In this document: one piece after another, positions 10,265 through 18,978 of the stretch
How positions within the stretch are numbered: the first letter of the stretch is position 1
How the letters are laid out: each line of letters starts with the position of its first letter
Source of the DNA: Sinorhizobium medicae
GTDB taxonomy: Bacteria; Pseudomonadota; Alphaproteobacteria; Rhizobiales; Rhizobiaceae
Reading direction: 5' to 3'
DNA length: 64,000 nt
Assembly: GCF_007827695.1 (NCBI RefSeq)
Contig: NZ_VITA01000018.1
Span: 53,185-117,184 of the forward strand
The notes under the pieces: model-generated
Told to the model about the DNA's origin: nothing
The model's database searches: none
Seen by the model: only the letters and a program-made list of their open reading frames with translations
Program-made: the position numbers and the translations under genes

Positions 10265-10825
10265 ATGGAACAAAATACAGATGAAGTTCGGCGGAAGCGG
10301 CAGCCCGAGCGTGACCTCGACGCGATGGACCGAAAGCTGTTAGGCGTTCTGGTCGAGGACGCAACGACAAGCTACGCCGAACTCGGCGATCGAGTCGGGC
10401 TTTCGCCGCCAGCCGCGCACGAGCGGGTGAAGCGATTGCGGCGATCGGGCGCAATCCGCCGCGTCGCAGCGCTGATCGATCCGGAGGCTGTCGGAAAGAC
10501 CTTGCTCGCCTTCGTCCATGTCGACACGACCGGCTGGGGCAAAACCCCGGCGCTGCTCGCGATCGAGCAGCACCCGGAAGTCGAAGAAATCCACTCGGTC
10601 GCTGGCGACACCTGCATGCTGCTCAAGGTGCGCACGGAAAGCACCCATGCGCTCGAAGGGCTGCTGGCCCGGCTCTACGATACGCCCGGAGTGAAGGCGA
10701 CACGCAGCTATGTCGTTCTTTCAACCTATCTGGAGCGGCCGGTGCAGCCGGGCACGACTCGCGAATGGCCGACCCCGGCGCAAAATGCCCGGGAGGGGAG
10801 TACCGGGTTCGACGATCGGGACTGA
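10265..10825 (+). CDS. Lrp/AsnC-family transcriptional regulator
   Basis: 186 aa. The N-terminal helix-turn-helix begins LDAMDRKLLGVLVEDATTSYAELGDRVG and continues SPPAAHERVKRLRRSGAIRR; the C-terminal RAM ligand domain spans about 75-150 (VEEIHSVAGDTCMLLKVRT). Ribosome site AGAGGA lies about 9 nt upstream. A roughly 30-residue hydrophilic tail extends past the usual end. It diverges from the MFS gene and converges on the DAO-type oxidase, so control of amino-acid export or oxidation is plausible. Confidence 0.85.
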   Translation: MEQNTDEVRRKRQPERDLDAMDRKLLGVLVEDATTSYAELGDRVGLSPPAAHERVKRLRRSGAIRRVAALIDPEAVGKTLLAFVHVDTTGWGKTPALLAIEQHPEVEEIHSVAGDTCMLLKVRTESTHALEGLLARLYDTPGVKATRSYVVLSTYLERPVQPGTTREWPTPAQNAREGSTGFDDRD

Positions 10826-10836
10826 TGTCCCCTCCC
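10791..10836. terminator. inverted repeat at convergent lrp/oxidase ends
   Basis: GGGAGGGGA (10791-10799) pairs with TCCCCTCCC (10828-10836). It overlaps the lrp stop codon and ends two bases before the oxidase gene. The loop is long (28 nt), so termination is plausible but not assured. Confidence 0.35.
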
Positions 10837-10837
10837 C

Positions 10838-11968
10838 TCACCGTGACGCGAAGCGCTCGGGGCGGAACGTGGCAAGCATCGGGTGCTCCGAACCGGTTGC
10901 GACCTCGTGCGCGAGAAGTTCGCCGATGATCAGGCCGAGGGTCGCGCCACTGTGGCTGAAGGCGACATGGTAGCCGGGAATGGCCCTGAGCGCGCCCACC
11001 ACCGGTTCGCCGTCACCAGGGATGGGTTTGCTGCCGACGCCGATCGATGCGATCTTCAGCTTCGGATTGCCCTCCATCACCTTGGAAGCCTCCGCGAGTA
11101 GCGCCTCTACGATGGTTCGGTCGATGTCGTGGCCGCCGTCCTCGCGCAACCTCAAGCCTTCGTCCGCCGCCCAGTCTGCGTCCAGTGAGAAGGTGCCGCC
11201 CGGCGCCGGCCGCACGGCGACGCGCGGCGTGTTCAAGACGGCGCGCAGCGGATGGGCGAGCGGTTTCGTCTGGACCAGAAGGGCGACGGGGGTTGCATCG
11301 CCGATGGTCTCTCCGGCCTCGGCCACCATCTTCGGCACCGCCGGGCCGGTGGCGAGCACGACGGCATCGGCCGTAAAGCTATTGCCTGCCGCAGTCTCGG
11401 CGCCGACGGCCCTGCCGCCTTCCACCACGATTTTTGCTGCACCCTGATCGGTCACGAGGGTTCCTCCGAGAGCGGCAAATTCCTTTAGGAGCAGGCCGAT
11501 CAGGCTTGGCAGATCGACCCACCCTTCGCCCGGATTGAAGATGGCGCCCTGAGGCGTAATCGTGCTCGTATCGACGCCAGGCGTGATCGCCGCAACCTCG
11601 CCTGCGGAAAGATGTCTCGCATCGTAGCCGAGTGATACTTCGTGGCGATAAGCTGCATCGATGCCGTTACTTGCGTCATCGGCATCCCAGGTCAGGCCGC
11701 CTTCGAAGCGAAGCCAATCCGCATCGGGAAAGCGAGCCGAAAGTGTGCGATAGCGATCTATGCCGGCCATGCGCAAGCGATGATAGGGCTCGGAGCGCAT
11801 TCGGGAGGAATTCAGCCAGGATAGCGATCGACCGGAAGCGCCCCCGGCAGGTGGCCCTTCGTTCAGCATGATCACGCGGATGCCGCGCCGAGCGAGCTGC
11901 ACGCCCGTGGATACGCCGAAAATGCCTGCGCCGACGATAACCGCCGAGGTGATTGTGTTGTCTTTCAT
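10838..11968 (-). CDS. FAD-dependent oxidoreductase, DAO (D-amino-acid oxidase/glycine oxidase) family
   Basis: 376 aa. The N-terminal dinucleotide fold reads VIVGAGIFGVSTGVQLARRG (about 10-29). The DAO-type C-terminal closing motif GYHVAFSHSGATLG is also present. Enzymes of this family oxidise amines or amino acids to oxo/imino products with FAD. It lies downstream of, and on the same strand as, an amino-acid ABC importer, 55 nt after the permease-ATPase gene, so it probably oxidises the imported amino acid or amine. The LacI-type regulator at 14771 probably controls the whole unit. No Rieske domain or bound metal site is present. Confidence 0.8.
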   Translation of the reverse strand: MKDNTITSAVIVGAGIFGVSTGVQLARRGIRVIMLNEGPPAGGASGRSLSWLNSSRMRSEPYHRLRMAGIDRYRTLSARFPDADWLRFEGGLTWDADDASNGIDAAYRHEVSLGYDARHLSAGEVAAITPGVDTSTITPQGAIFNPGEGWVDLPSLIGLLLKEFAALGGTLVTDQGAAKIVVEGGRAVGAETAAGNSFTADAVVLATGPAVPKMVAEAGETIGDATPVALLVQTKPLAHPLRAVLNTPRVAVRPAPGGTFSLDADWAADEGLRLREDGGHDIDRTIVEALLAEASKVMEGNPKLKIASIGVGSKPIPGDGEPVVGALRAIPGYHVAFSHSGATLGLIIGELLAHEVATGSEHPMLATFRPERFASR

Positions 11969-12023
11969 GGTCGCTGTCTTTCAGTCCGTGGGGGATTATG
12001 ATGGTGAAGGATTGCCGCCGCGA

Positions 12024-13532
12024 TCAGAGCACTTCCGCCAGGAAGCGCTGAAGCCGCGGGCTTTGCGGCTTGTCGAAGATCGCCTCGGGCGTGCCGGCTT
12101 CAACGACGCGGCCCTCGTCCATGAAGACGACCTGGTCGGCGACGCGTCTGGCGAAGCCCATTTCGTGGGTGACGACGACCATGGTCATACCGCGCTCGCC
12201 GAGTTCGGCCATAAGGTTGAGCACGCCCTTGACCAGTTCGGGATCGAGCGCGCTCGTCACTTCGTCGAACAGAATGACTTCCGGTTCCATCGCCAGCGCA
12301 CGGGCTATGGCGACGCGCTGCTGCTGCCCGCCGGAAAGCCCGCCGGGACGGTGATGCTGACGGCCTGCCAGGCCGACATCAGCCAACCGCGCGGTGGCGA
12401 TGCGCTCGGCTTCGGCTTTCGGCAAGCGCTTGATCTTCGTCAGCGAAAGCATGACGTTTTCCAGCGCCGTATGATCCGGAAAAAGGTTGAAGTGCTGGAA
12501 AACCATGCCCACCCGGCGGCGCAGCCGTTCCGGCTTCATGGCAAGAATGCTCTCGCCGTCGAGCAGGATATCGCCGTACTTTGGTTCGACCAGACGGTTG
12601 AGGCAGCGCAGAAGCGTCGACTTGCCGGAGCCGGATGGGCCGATGACGCAGGTGACGCTACCGGGCTTTACCGAAAGATCAACGCCCTTCAGCACGTCGA
12701 GCTCGCCATAGGCCATGCCCAGATCGCGGACCTCCAGGCTGCCACCCTTGAATGTGGCCTGCGAGGCGCGATTTGCGCTGTCGAGTTCGCTGACCTCCTG
12801 CAGTCCGCTGGTGATGATCGCCGGGCGCTGCTTGCCGAGCCGGAGGCGACTGTCGATCGCATTGACGACGTGGGTGAGCGGCACGGTTACCACGAGATAG
12901 AAGACGCCCGCGAGAAGCAGCGGCGAAAGGTTGCCGGTCACCACGGCCTGGTCCTGGCCGACGCGGAAGATCTCGCGTTCAGAGGCGAGCAGGCCGAGGA
13001 AATAGACGAGGCTCGAATCCTTCACATTGCCTATGAACTGATTGACCAGCGCCGGCAGCACGCGGCGCACGCCCTGCGGCACGACGATAAGGCGCATGCC
13101 CTGGCCATAGCTCATGCTGAGCGCGCGGCATGCCTCCATCTGGCCCCGATCGACGCTCTGAATGCCCGAGCGAAAGATTTCGCCGATATAGGCCCCGGCA
13201 ATCAGGCTGAGCGCGAGAATGCCGAGGGGATAGGGCGAGGGCCCGAACAGTTCGCGGCCGATACGGGCAAAGCCCTGGCCGATCAAAAGGATGGTGACGA
13301 TGGCGGGAAGGCCTCGGAAGATGTCCGTATAGATGCGGGCTGGAATGCGCAGCCAGGGGGCTCGCGAAATACCCATGATGGCCAGTACCATGCCGATGAC
13401 AACGCCGAGCACCGTGGGGGCCGCCGCAAGGATCAGCGTGTTCTTGAGGCCGACCGTGACCATGGCCGGCAGGACTTCGGCCATCGCATTCCAGTCGAGG
13501 AAGCTGCGGCGCAGGTTTTCAAGCCAGTTCAT
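12024..13532 (-). CDS. polar amino-acid ABC transporter, permease-ATPase fusion
   Basis: 502 aa combining two subunits that are normally separate. Residues about 1-225 are a HisM/GlnP-type permease with the EAA-like loop [22 protein letters not shown]. Residues about 250-500 are a GlnQ-type ATPase (Walker [10 protein letters not shown], signature [15 protein letters not shown], Walker [13 protein letters not shown]). The linker near 228-250 is polar. The start ATG 13532 has AAAGGGA upstream; a GTG seven codons earlier is less likely. It works with the periplasmic binding protein encoded 174 nt upstream. The fusion implies a homodimer supplying two permease and two ATPase halves. Confidence 0.9.
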   Translation of the reverse strand: MNWLENLRRSFLDWNAMAEVLPAMVTVGLKNTLILAAAPTVLGVVIGMVLAIMGISRAPWLRIPARIYTDIFRGLPAIVTILLIGQGFARIGRELFGPSPYPLGILALSLIAGAYIGEIFRSGIQSVDRGQMEACRALSMSYGQGMRLIVVPQGVRRVLPALVNQFIGNVKDSSLVYFLGLLASEREIFRVGQDQAVVTGNLSPLLLAGVFYLVVTVPLTHVVNAIDSRLRLGKQRPAIITSGLQEVSELDSANRASQATFKGGSLEVRDLGMAYGELDVLKGVDLSVKPGSVTCVIGPSGSGKSTLLRCLNRLVEPKYGDILLDGESILAMKPERLRRRVGMVFQHFNLFPDHTALENVMLSLTKIKRLPKAEAERIATARLADVGLAGRQHHRPGGLSGGQQQRVAIARALAMEPEVILFDEVTSALDPELVKGVLNLMAELGERGMTMVVVTHEMGFARRVADQVVFMDEGRVVEAGTPEAIFDKPQSPRLQRFLAEVL

Positions 13533-13706
13533 CAGGCAGTCCCTTTGGATCACGATTTTTTAGGTCGGATCGACCTGAGATCATGAACGTGATCGATTCC
13601 AGTAAGTTGAAGCGCGGGATGCGGGCGAAAAACAGCACACACTTTTCCTCATCGCGCTCTAACGAGTAGCCGGTCCGGCCGGCAGGGGGCGGACCGGCAA
13701 AGCAGG

Positions 13707-14543
13707 TCAAGGCTTCGGAAGATATGCTTCAGGCATCGGCGTTCCCGGGAACCACTTTTCGTGCAGCGTTTTCCAGGTGCCGTCCTGCATGGCGGCGTGC
13801 AGCGCCTTGTTCAGCGCCTCCCGCAGTGCATCGTTGCCCTTCCGGACGACGAAGCCGGCCGGTGCATCGAAACTTGGAATATTGATGGCAATCTTCAGCT
13901 CCGGATAGCGGCTCGAATAGTCCTTCGCCGCCTCGTAGTCGAGGAAATGCGCATTTACGGTGGCGTTGTTGAGCGCCGCCACGGCAGAGTTGTTGTCCGG
14001 GAATTTGACGAGATCGGCCCCGGTAAAATTCTTCTCGGCATAGATTTCCTGGAGCGTGCCCTGCACGACTCCGAGCCGCTTGCCCTTCAAGCCGGCAGCA
14101 TCGGTGATGGAGGCATCCGCCGTCAGTACGGAGAGGTAGCCTGCAATATAGCCGTCGGAGAAATCGACTGTCTCCTTGCGCTTCTCCGTGGTGCCGATCG
14201 CTGCTGCCGCGACATCGAAGCGGCTGTTGGCGACCGACGGCATCAGCGCGGCGAACTCCTGACCGGTGAAGATCACCTGATCCTTCTTGAAGCCGATGCG
14301 CTCTGCGACATTGAGGAAGAGCTCGATATCGAAACCCGTGAAATTGCCGTCCGAGGTGGTAAAGGCATAGGGCTTGGCATCACCCATCGTGCCGACGCTG
14401 ACGGTGGCCGGATCAATCAGGCCGAGCGGATTGTCCTCTGCGGCAGCCGGCACTGCGGCGCCTGCCGCAAAAGTCAGGACGGCCGCCAGGATCGCTGCTC
14501 GCAGTCCCGTAAAGGGTAATTTGATCGCTTCGAGAAATTCCAT
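13707..14543 (-). CDS. amino-acid ABC transporter substrate-binding protein
   Basis: 278 aa with a signal peptide (hydrophobic about 14-33, cleavage after AVPAAAE-like sequence). The family 3 binding-protein fold is shown by [19 protein letters not shown] and by [25 protein letters not shown]. It captures a polar or cyclic amino acid for the fused permease-ATPase encoded next. It is the first gene of the minus-strand unit and lies 228 bp from a divergent lacI-type gene, with two palindromic operators in between. Confidence 0.88.
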   Translation of the reverse strand: MEFLEAIKLPFTGLRAAILAAVLTFAAGAAVPAAAEDNPLGLIDPATVSVGTMGDAKPYAFTTSDGNFTGFDIELFLNVAERIGFKKDQVIFTGQEFAALMPSVANSRFDVAAAAIGTTEKRKETVDFSDGYIAGYLSVLTADASITDAAGLKGKRLGVVQGTLQEIYAEKNFTGADLVKFPDNNSAVAALNNATVNAHFLDYEAAKDYSSRYPELKIAINIPSFDAPAGFVVRKGNDALREALNKALHAAMQDGTWKTLHEKWFPGTPMPEAYLPKP

Positions 14544-14670
14544 CGGTTCGTTCTCCTCTGGTTATGTCATTTGCGGTGTTTCGGGCGCAGGGTTCCCCTC
14601 CGGGCGACGGCGCAACTCCATCGCCTGGCCCCATGCCGCCACATGCGGCGAAAAGACTTCTCACGGCTCA

Positions 14671-14704
14671 GAGACCGGTCTCACTCTCTAAGAGACCGGT
14701 CTCT
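14671..14704. promoter_or_regulatory. two tandem LacI-type operators
   Basis: GAGACCGGTCTC occurs twice, at 14671-14682 and 14692-14703, each a perfect even-length palindrome with the central CG typical of LacI-family operators. Centres are 21 bp apart, two helical turns. The second copy extends to a perfect 16-bp palindrome (14690-14705). They lie between the divergent binding-protein gene and the lacI-type gene, so they probably give both autoregulation and operon control. Confidence 0.8.
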
Positions 14705-14770
14705 TTTTCTGTTCGCAATTGTTATCTTCGCGTTTGCCTGTCGTCAACATCTCTTGTAAGGCTACCGTTC

Positions 14771-15841
14771 ATGGACCAGAACCCGCCCCGATCCACATCC
14801 GTCACCGTTGCCGACGTCGCACGCAAGGCAGGCGTCTCCAAGGCGACGGCAGCGCGCGTGCTGGGCGGCTACGGAACGGTGAGCGACCCGGTGCGCGACG
14901 CCGTGACAGCCGCTGCCCGGGCACTCGATTACCGTCCGAACGAGCTCGCCCGCAGCATGACGACGGGCCGCTCCGGCACGATCGGCGTCGTGGTGGGCGA
15001 CATAGAGAACCCATTTTTCAGTCTTGCCATGCGGGGCATCACCGACGTGGCCCGCCAGGCCGGCTTTACGGTCATCCTCATAAATTCCGGCGAGGACGTG
15101 GCTGTCGAGAAGGCGGCCATTCGCACCCTGCTGGCCAAGCGCGTGGACGGCTTGATCGTCTCGCCGGCCAAGGAAAGCAATGTCGATCACCTTCAGGAAG
15201 CCGCCCGCTCGGGCCGGCCGCTGGCGCTGCTCGACCGCGGCAGTGAGACGCTCGACGTTGACACCGTTATTGCCGATGACAGACACGCCGCCGAAGGCAT
15301 CACGCGACGGCTCATTGCGCTCGGCCATCGCCGCATCGCCTATATCACTGCGTGCGACACACCGGATCATGTTTTCCGCGTGCCCTCAGACGTAAATACG
15401 GGCTCGGTGCGCCGGCGCGTCGAAGGTTTTCTTGGCGTCTGCCGGGAGGCTGGCCTTCAGGGAATGGAAGGCTGGGTGCGTGTGGGCGCGATCACGCCGG
15501 ACCATACGCGGGGCATCGTCTCGGCGATGTTGCAGTCGAGCGAGCGCCCGACCGCGATCATCGCCTCCGACAGCGTGATCGGCCTCGAAGTTTTCAAGAC
15601 CAGCCGCGCAGCCGGCATTGCTATCCCGGACGAGCTGTCGCTCGTATCGTTCCATGACGCCGATTGGACCTCGGTCACCTCGCCCCCTGTGACGGTGGTG
15701 AGGCAACCCGTCTATCGCCTGGGCGAAACAGCCGCGAAACTGCTGGTCGAGCGGCTGAACGGATATGAAGCAAGTGCCCGCCGAGTCGTGCTGCAAACCG
15801 AACTCATCGAACGGGCTTCCGTCGCCGACGCGCCGGCATGA
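14771..15841 (+). CDS. LacI-family transcriptional regulator
   Basis: 356 aa. The N-terminal LacI helix-turn-helix is clear (VTVADVARKAGVSKATAARVL, then hinge-helix sequence DYRPNELARSM near 58-68). It is followed by a periplasmic-binding-protein-like effector domain (TIGVVVGDIENPFFSLAMRG). Start ATG 14771 fits the family's usual short N-terminus; a 69-residue in-frame upstream extension would run through the operators. It is divergent from the amino-acid importer and DAO oxidase genes and presumably represses them at the two operators upstream. LacI proteins usually sense sugars or nucleosides, so pairing with a polar amino-acid importer is mildly unusual. Confidence 0.88.
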   Translation: MDQNPPRSTSVTVADVARKAGVSKATAARVLGGYGTVSDPVRDAVTAAARALDYRPNELARSMTTGRSGTIGVVVGDIENPFFSLAMRGITDVARQAGFTVILINSGEDVAVEKAAIRTLLAKRVDGLIVSPAKESNVDHLQEAARSGRPLALLDRGSETLDVDTVIADDRHAAEGITRRLIALGHRRIAYITACDTPDHVFRVPSDVNTGSVRRRVEGFLGVCREAGLQGMEGWVRVGAITPDHTRGIVSAMLQSSERPTAIIASDSVIGLEVFKTSRAAGIAIPDELSLVSFHDADWTSVTSPPVTVVRQPVYRLGETAAKLLVERLNGYEASARRVVLQTELIERASVADAPA

Positions 15842-15982
15842 CGGTGGTCCTGAAAACATCCTGCCCTGGCGCGGCCGGCCGAAATCGGATCGCGCCGGGG
15901 GTTCTGCCGCTCGTGGCCGACGTTGCTTGGCGCAATCAACTCGGCCTTGGGAGAGCTGAGCAACATACTGCGGAGAGATGAA

Positions 15983-16777
15983 ATGACCGACCAGGCACAG
16001 GAAGAAGTCGCCGCTCGCTGGAATCAAAACGCCGATCAGTGGACGAACGATGTGCGCAACGGCTACGATGTCTATCGTGACTTGTTCACTTTCCCGGCCT
16101 TTCAGCAATGTCTGCCGCCTATTGCAGGCTTGGAAGTCCTTGATTTTGGATGTGGTGAAGGTTCGAATACCCGACATTTCGCGCGGATGGGTGCCAAGGT
16201 GACGGGCATCGATATCTCGCAAGGCTTGATCGAGCATGCCCGTCAGGCAGAGGTCGCCGACCCTGTTGGGGTGACCTACAAGGTAGCGTCCTATAGTTCC
16301 GACACGGGATTTCCGGCCTCTTCCTTTGATGCCGTCCTTTCGACGATGGCGTTGATGGACGGTCCTGATTTTCAAGGGGCGATGTGTGAAGCCTATCGCT
16401 TGCTTCGTCCGGGCGGCTTTGTCGCGTTCAGCGTCTTGCATCCGTGTTTTATCACGCCCGGATTGCAATGGCAGAAAGATGAGCATGGCCGGACGACTGG
16501 TCTTTGCGTCGCACGCTATTTCGACAGGTCCAGTTTTACAGAGCACTGGAAGTTCGGAAATCGGCCGACAGGGGAAAATGTCGTCCCATTCGCGGTACCT
16601 CGTTTTCCGAGGACGATCGGAGACTATCTCAACGCTGTGGCATCTGCCGGCTTTCGCATAAGCCGAATTGAGGAGCCGCAGCCCACGGAGGAAGCTTGTA
16701 AGACAGTGCCCCGGTTCAGCAGATGGCGTGATCTCGGTGCTTTCCTGCTACTGGTTGTGGCGGAACGTCCGATATGA
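15983..16777 (+). CDS. class I SAM-dependent methyltransferase
   Basis: 264 aa. The SAM-binding motif I is LEVLDFGCGEGSN (about 50-62), followed by VTGIDIS and the post-motif LRPGGFVAFSVLHPCF. It belongs to the broad Methyltransf_11/25 group. Start ATG 15983 has GGAGAG upstream. It stands alone between lacI and sorC genes (141-bp and 99-bp gaps) on the same strand, and no substrate can be inferred. Its base composition by eye is slightly less GC-rich than its neighbours. Confidence 0.75.
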   Translation: MTDQAQEEVAARWNQNADQWTNDVRNGYDVYRDLFTFPAFQQCLPPIAGLEVLDFGCGEGSNTRHFARMGAKVTGIDISQGLIEHARQAEVADPVGVTYKVASYSSDTGFPASSFDAVLSTMALMDGPDFQGAMCEAYRLLRPGGFVAFSVLHPCFITPGLQWQKDEHGRTTGLCVARYFDRSSFTEHWKFGNRPTGENVVPFAVPRFPRTIGDYLNAVASAGFRISRIEEPQPTEEACKTVPRFSRWRDLGAFLLLVVAERPI

Positions 16778-16876
16778 TCGCTTGGTGGCCAAGCTCATGA
16801 ATGAAGGCCGGAAGCGCCTCGTTGACTTTTGTCAGCATTGATGAATTATGTCAGGTCCGTTTCATGAAAGACCGAT

Positions 16877-17857
16877 ATGCCGATCCGCGTCAACGACCAG
16901 ATCATTCACAAGGCCGCCTGGCTTTACTATACGCACGGCCTTCGCCAGGACGAAGTTGCCCGGAGGCTGGAAATCTCGCGTGCTTCCATCGCCATGTATC
17001 TGCGGCGCGCCCGGGAGATGGGTATCGTCACGATCACCACCTCATCGGAACTCTTCTCCAGTGACGTTCTCGCCCGGGAACTCGAAGACGCCACGGGACT
17101 GACGACCGCTTGGATCGTCCCGGAAGATCGGCAAGCGATGAACCCGGCTGCGGAGGTTCCGGAGGTCGCAGCCTCGGTCTTTCTGGAGCTGATCAACAAG
17201 GGCGACCGAATTGGGGTGGCATGGGGCCGCACCGTATATCATATCGCCGACGTCATGCCCTTCGCAGACCTCAAGGGCGTCACCGTCGTGCAGCTTTGCG
17301 GCAATCTGGGCGCACCCTATTCCTACCGCCCCGATCAGTGCACCACCGAAATTGCGCGTCGCCTCAACGCCGAGGGCGTCAATATCTACGCACCCCTCGT
17401 TCTCTCTTCAGAGCGGCTTGCTGAGGAACTGCGCGCCGAGCCGGTCATTCGGGAGCAGCTCGCGACCATTTCCGACTGCCGGCTTTCGCTCTACTCCGTC
17501 GGAGGAATCGAGGACGACAGCCATCTCGTCAAATGCGGCGCCCTTTCGGCCGACGAGATGCATGCCATGGGCGAGAGGGGCGCGGCCGGAGTGATCGCCG
17601 GGCAGATCATCGATCACAACGGTCAATGGATGGATTGCGCGCACAATCGGCGCTGCATCTCCGCCGATCTCAATTCCATCCGCGCGATCAGGAAGCGCAT
17701 GCTCGTCGTGCAGGAGGAAAACAAGTTTGAACCCCTGTTGGCCGCTCTGAAGGGAGGCTTCGCCTCGCACCTCGTCGTCACCGCTTCGATGGCGCGGCGG
17801 ATCATGGATCGCTGGAGCCGAGACGGGCTTGGCAGGAGTGCCCCTGCCAAGCCCTAG
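16877..17857 (+). CDS. SorC/DeoR-type sugar-responsive transcriptional regulator
   Basis: 326 aa. An N-terminal helix-turn-helix (HKAAWLYYTHGLRQDEVARRLEIS region, residues about 11-34, then RASIAMYLRRARE) is fused to a SorC-type sugar-phosphate-binding domain (GDRIGVAWGRTVYHIAD; later HLVKCGALSADEM and GVIAGQIIDHNGQ). Members sense phosphorylated sugars. It converges on a ribose-type ABC importer and lies in the same locus as mtnK and mtnA, so the likely effector is a methylthioribose phosphate or related pentose phosphate. The palindrome at 21580-21602 is its likely operator. Confidence 0.82.
   Translation: MPIRVNDQIIHKAAWLYYTHGLRQDEVARRLEISRASIAMYLRRAREMGIVTITTSSELFSSDVLARELEDATGLTTAWIVPEDRQAMNPAAEVPEVAASVFLELINKGDRIGVAWGRTVYHIADVMPFADLKGVTVVQLCGNLGAPYSYRPDQCTTEIARRLNAEGVNIYAPLVLSSERLAEELRAEPVIREQLATISDCRLSLYSVGGIEDDSHLVKCGALSADEMHAMGERGAAGVIAGQIIDHNGQWMDCAHNRRCISADLNSIRAIRKRMLVVQEENKFEPLLAALKGGFASHLVVTASMARRIMDRWSRDGLGRSAPAKP
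17825..17854. terminator. 12-bp hairpin inside the 3' end of the sorC-type gene
   Basis: GGGCTTGGCAGG (17825-17836) and CCTGCCAAGCCC (17843-17854) form a perfect 12-bp stem with a 6-nt loop. It lies within the last codons, ending one base before the stop codon, and is directly followed by a second hairpin. Confidence 0.5.
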
Positions 17858-17876
17858 GGCGGCCCAGCGGCCGCCC
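17857..17876. terminator. second hairpin at convergent sorC/ABC ends
   Basis: GGGCGGCC (17857-17864), loop CAGC, GGCCGCCC (17869-17876): a perfect 8-bp GC stem between genes converging at 17857 and 17888. No T-run on either side; it probably limits read-through in both directions together with the hairpin before it. Confidence 0.5.
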
Positions 17877-17887
17877 GGTACCCGACA

Positions 17888-18928
17888 TCAGGGCCTGGGC
17901 ATCCAGCCAGGCATCGCGACTTCGGCATGGGCGAACTGCGGCAGCTTTGCACCGAGATCTTCCATATTCTTGATGTCCTGATCGTTCAGATCCTTCTGGG
18001 TGATGAGCGTCGGCGGTACGATGACCTGACGGCCCGGATCCTCGCCCGCGAGCAGCATGGCGAGCGCGCGAACGGAAACCTGACCCACGACGGCCGGGTT
18101 CGTCGCCGCGGTCGCAACCCAGGCGGAATCCGGTTCACGCATGGCCGCGATGTCCGAGGTCGAGATGTCGGCCGAATAGATCTTCACGCTGGAGGACATT
18201 CCCGCCTCGTCTACCGCAATCTTCACACCCTTGGCGAACTCGTCGTAAGGGGCGAACATCACGGTGATGTCCGGGTTGGCGGAAATCACGGACCGGGCCT
18301 GGTTGGCCACCGAATTGGCGATCGGATTGTCCATCGTGCCGAACTGCGCGGCTTCGTTGATGCCCGAGTACTTCGCCTTGAACGCCTTCCAGGTCTCGTC
18401 GCGACGGTCAAGCGGCGCAATTCCGGCGACATAGACGTAGCCGGCCTTAAAGCTCTCGCCGTTGTCCTTGACCGGCTGTTCGAGCGCAAGGCGGGCGAGG
18501 TCGCGGTCGGACTGTTCGATCTGCGGAATATTCTCGTTCTCGACATTCACGTCGAAGGCAACGACCTTGATGCCGGCGTCGACCGCGCGCTGGGCGGCTT
18601 CCTTCATGGATTCCGTCAGACCGTGCTGGATAATGATGCCCTGCACGCCCAGCGCGATCGCCTGGTCGACCATGTCTGCCTGGAGCGCAGCGTCCTGACG
18701 GCTGTCCAAGACCTGCAGCTCGACGCCGAGCGCCTTGGCCTGCGCCTCGACGCCCGCAAGGTAGGACTGGAAAAAATCGCCTGTCGACAGGTATCGCACG
18801 AGCGCGATTTTCACCTCGCCGGGCTTATCGAAAGGTTTAGGCAAATCGGCCGCCAGAGACGGCATGGCGAATGCCACCCCCAACAGCCCCAACGTCCATC
18901 TGCCCACCGTCCTGCGCGTAATGTTCAT
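17888..18928 (-). CDS. ribose-type ABC transporter substrate-binding protein
   Basis: 346 aa. Signal sequence at residues about 1-27 (TRRTVGRWTLGLLGVAFAM, cleavage after SLAA); the tandem arginines suggest possible Tat export. The mature protein has the RbsB/periplasmic_binding-4 fold (VKIALVRYLSTGDFFQSYLAGVEAQAKALG, DSRQDAALQADMVDQAIALGVQGIII). Start ATG 18928 has GGAGGAG upstream. It binds the sugar for the permease (18979) and ATPase (20022) genes; the order of transcription is ATPase, permease, binding protein. The mtnK-mtnA neighbours suggest 5-methylthioribose or a 5-deoxypentose. Confidence 0.87.
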   Translation of the reverse strand: MNITRRTVGRWTLGLLGVAFAMPSLAADLPKPFDKPGEVKIALVRYLSTGDFFQSYLAGVEAQAKALGVELQVLDSRQDAALQADMVDQAIALGVQGIIIQHGLTESMKEAAQRAVDAGIKVVAFDVNVENENIPQIEQSDRDLARLALEQPVKDNGESFKAGYVYVAGIAPLDRRDETWKAFKAKYSGINEAAQFGTMDNPIANSVANQARSVISANPDITVMFAPYDEFAKGVKIAVDEAGMSSSVKIYSADISTSDIAAMREPDSAWVATAATNPAVVGQVSVRALAMLLAGEDPGRQVIVPPTLITQKDLNDQDIKNMEDLGAKLPQFAHAEVAMPGWMPRP

Positions 18929-18978
18929 TTCAGTCTCCTCCACTGGTGAACTTTGGTTGCCCGCCGAAGGCCGCGCCG

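Noticed and set aside
11868..13586. 572-aa open frame on the plus strand
   Set aside because: Antisense to the permease-ATPase fusion, with no recognisable domain and Arg/Ala-rich composition typical of a shadow frame.
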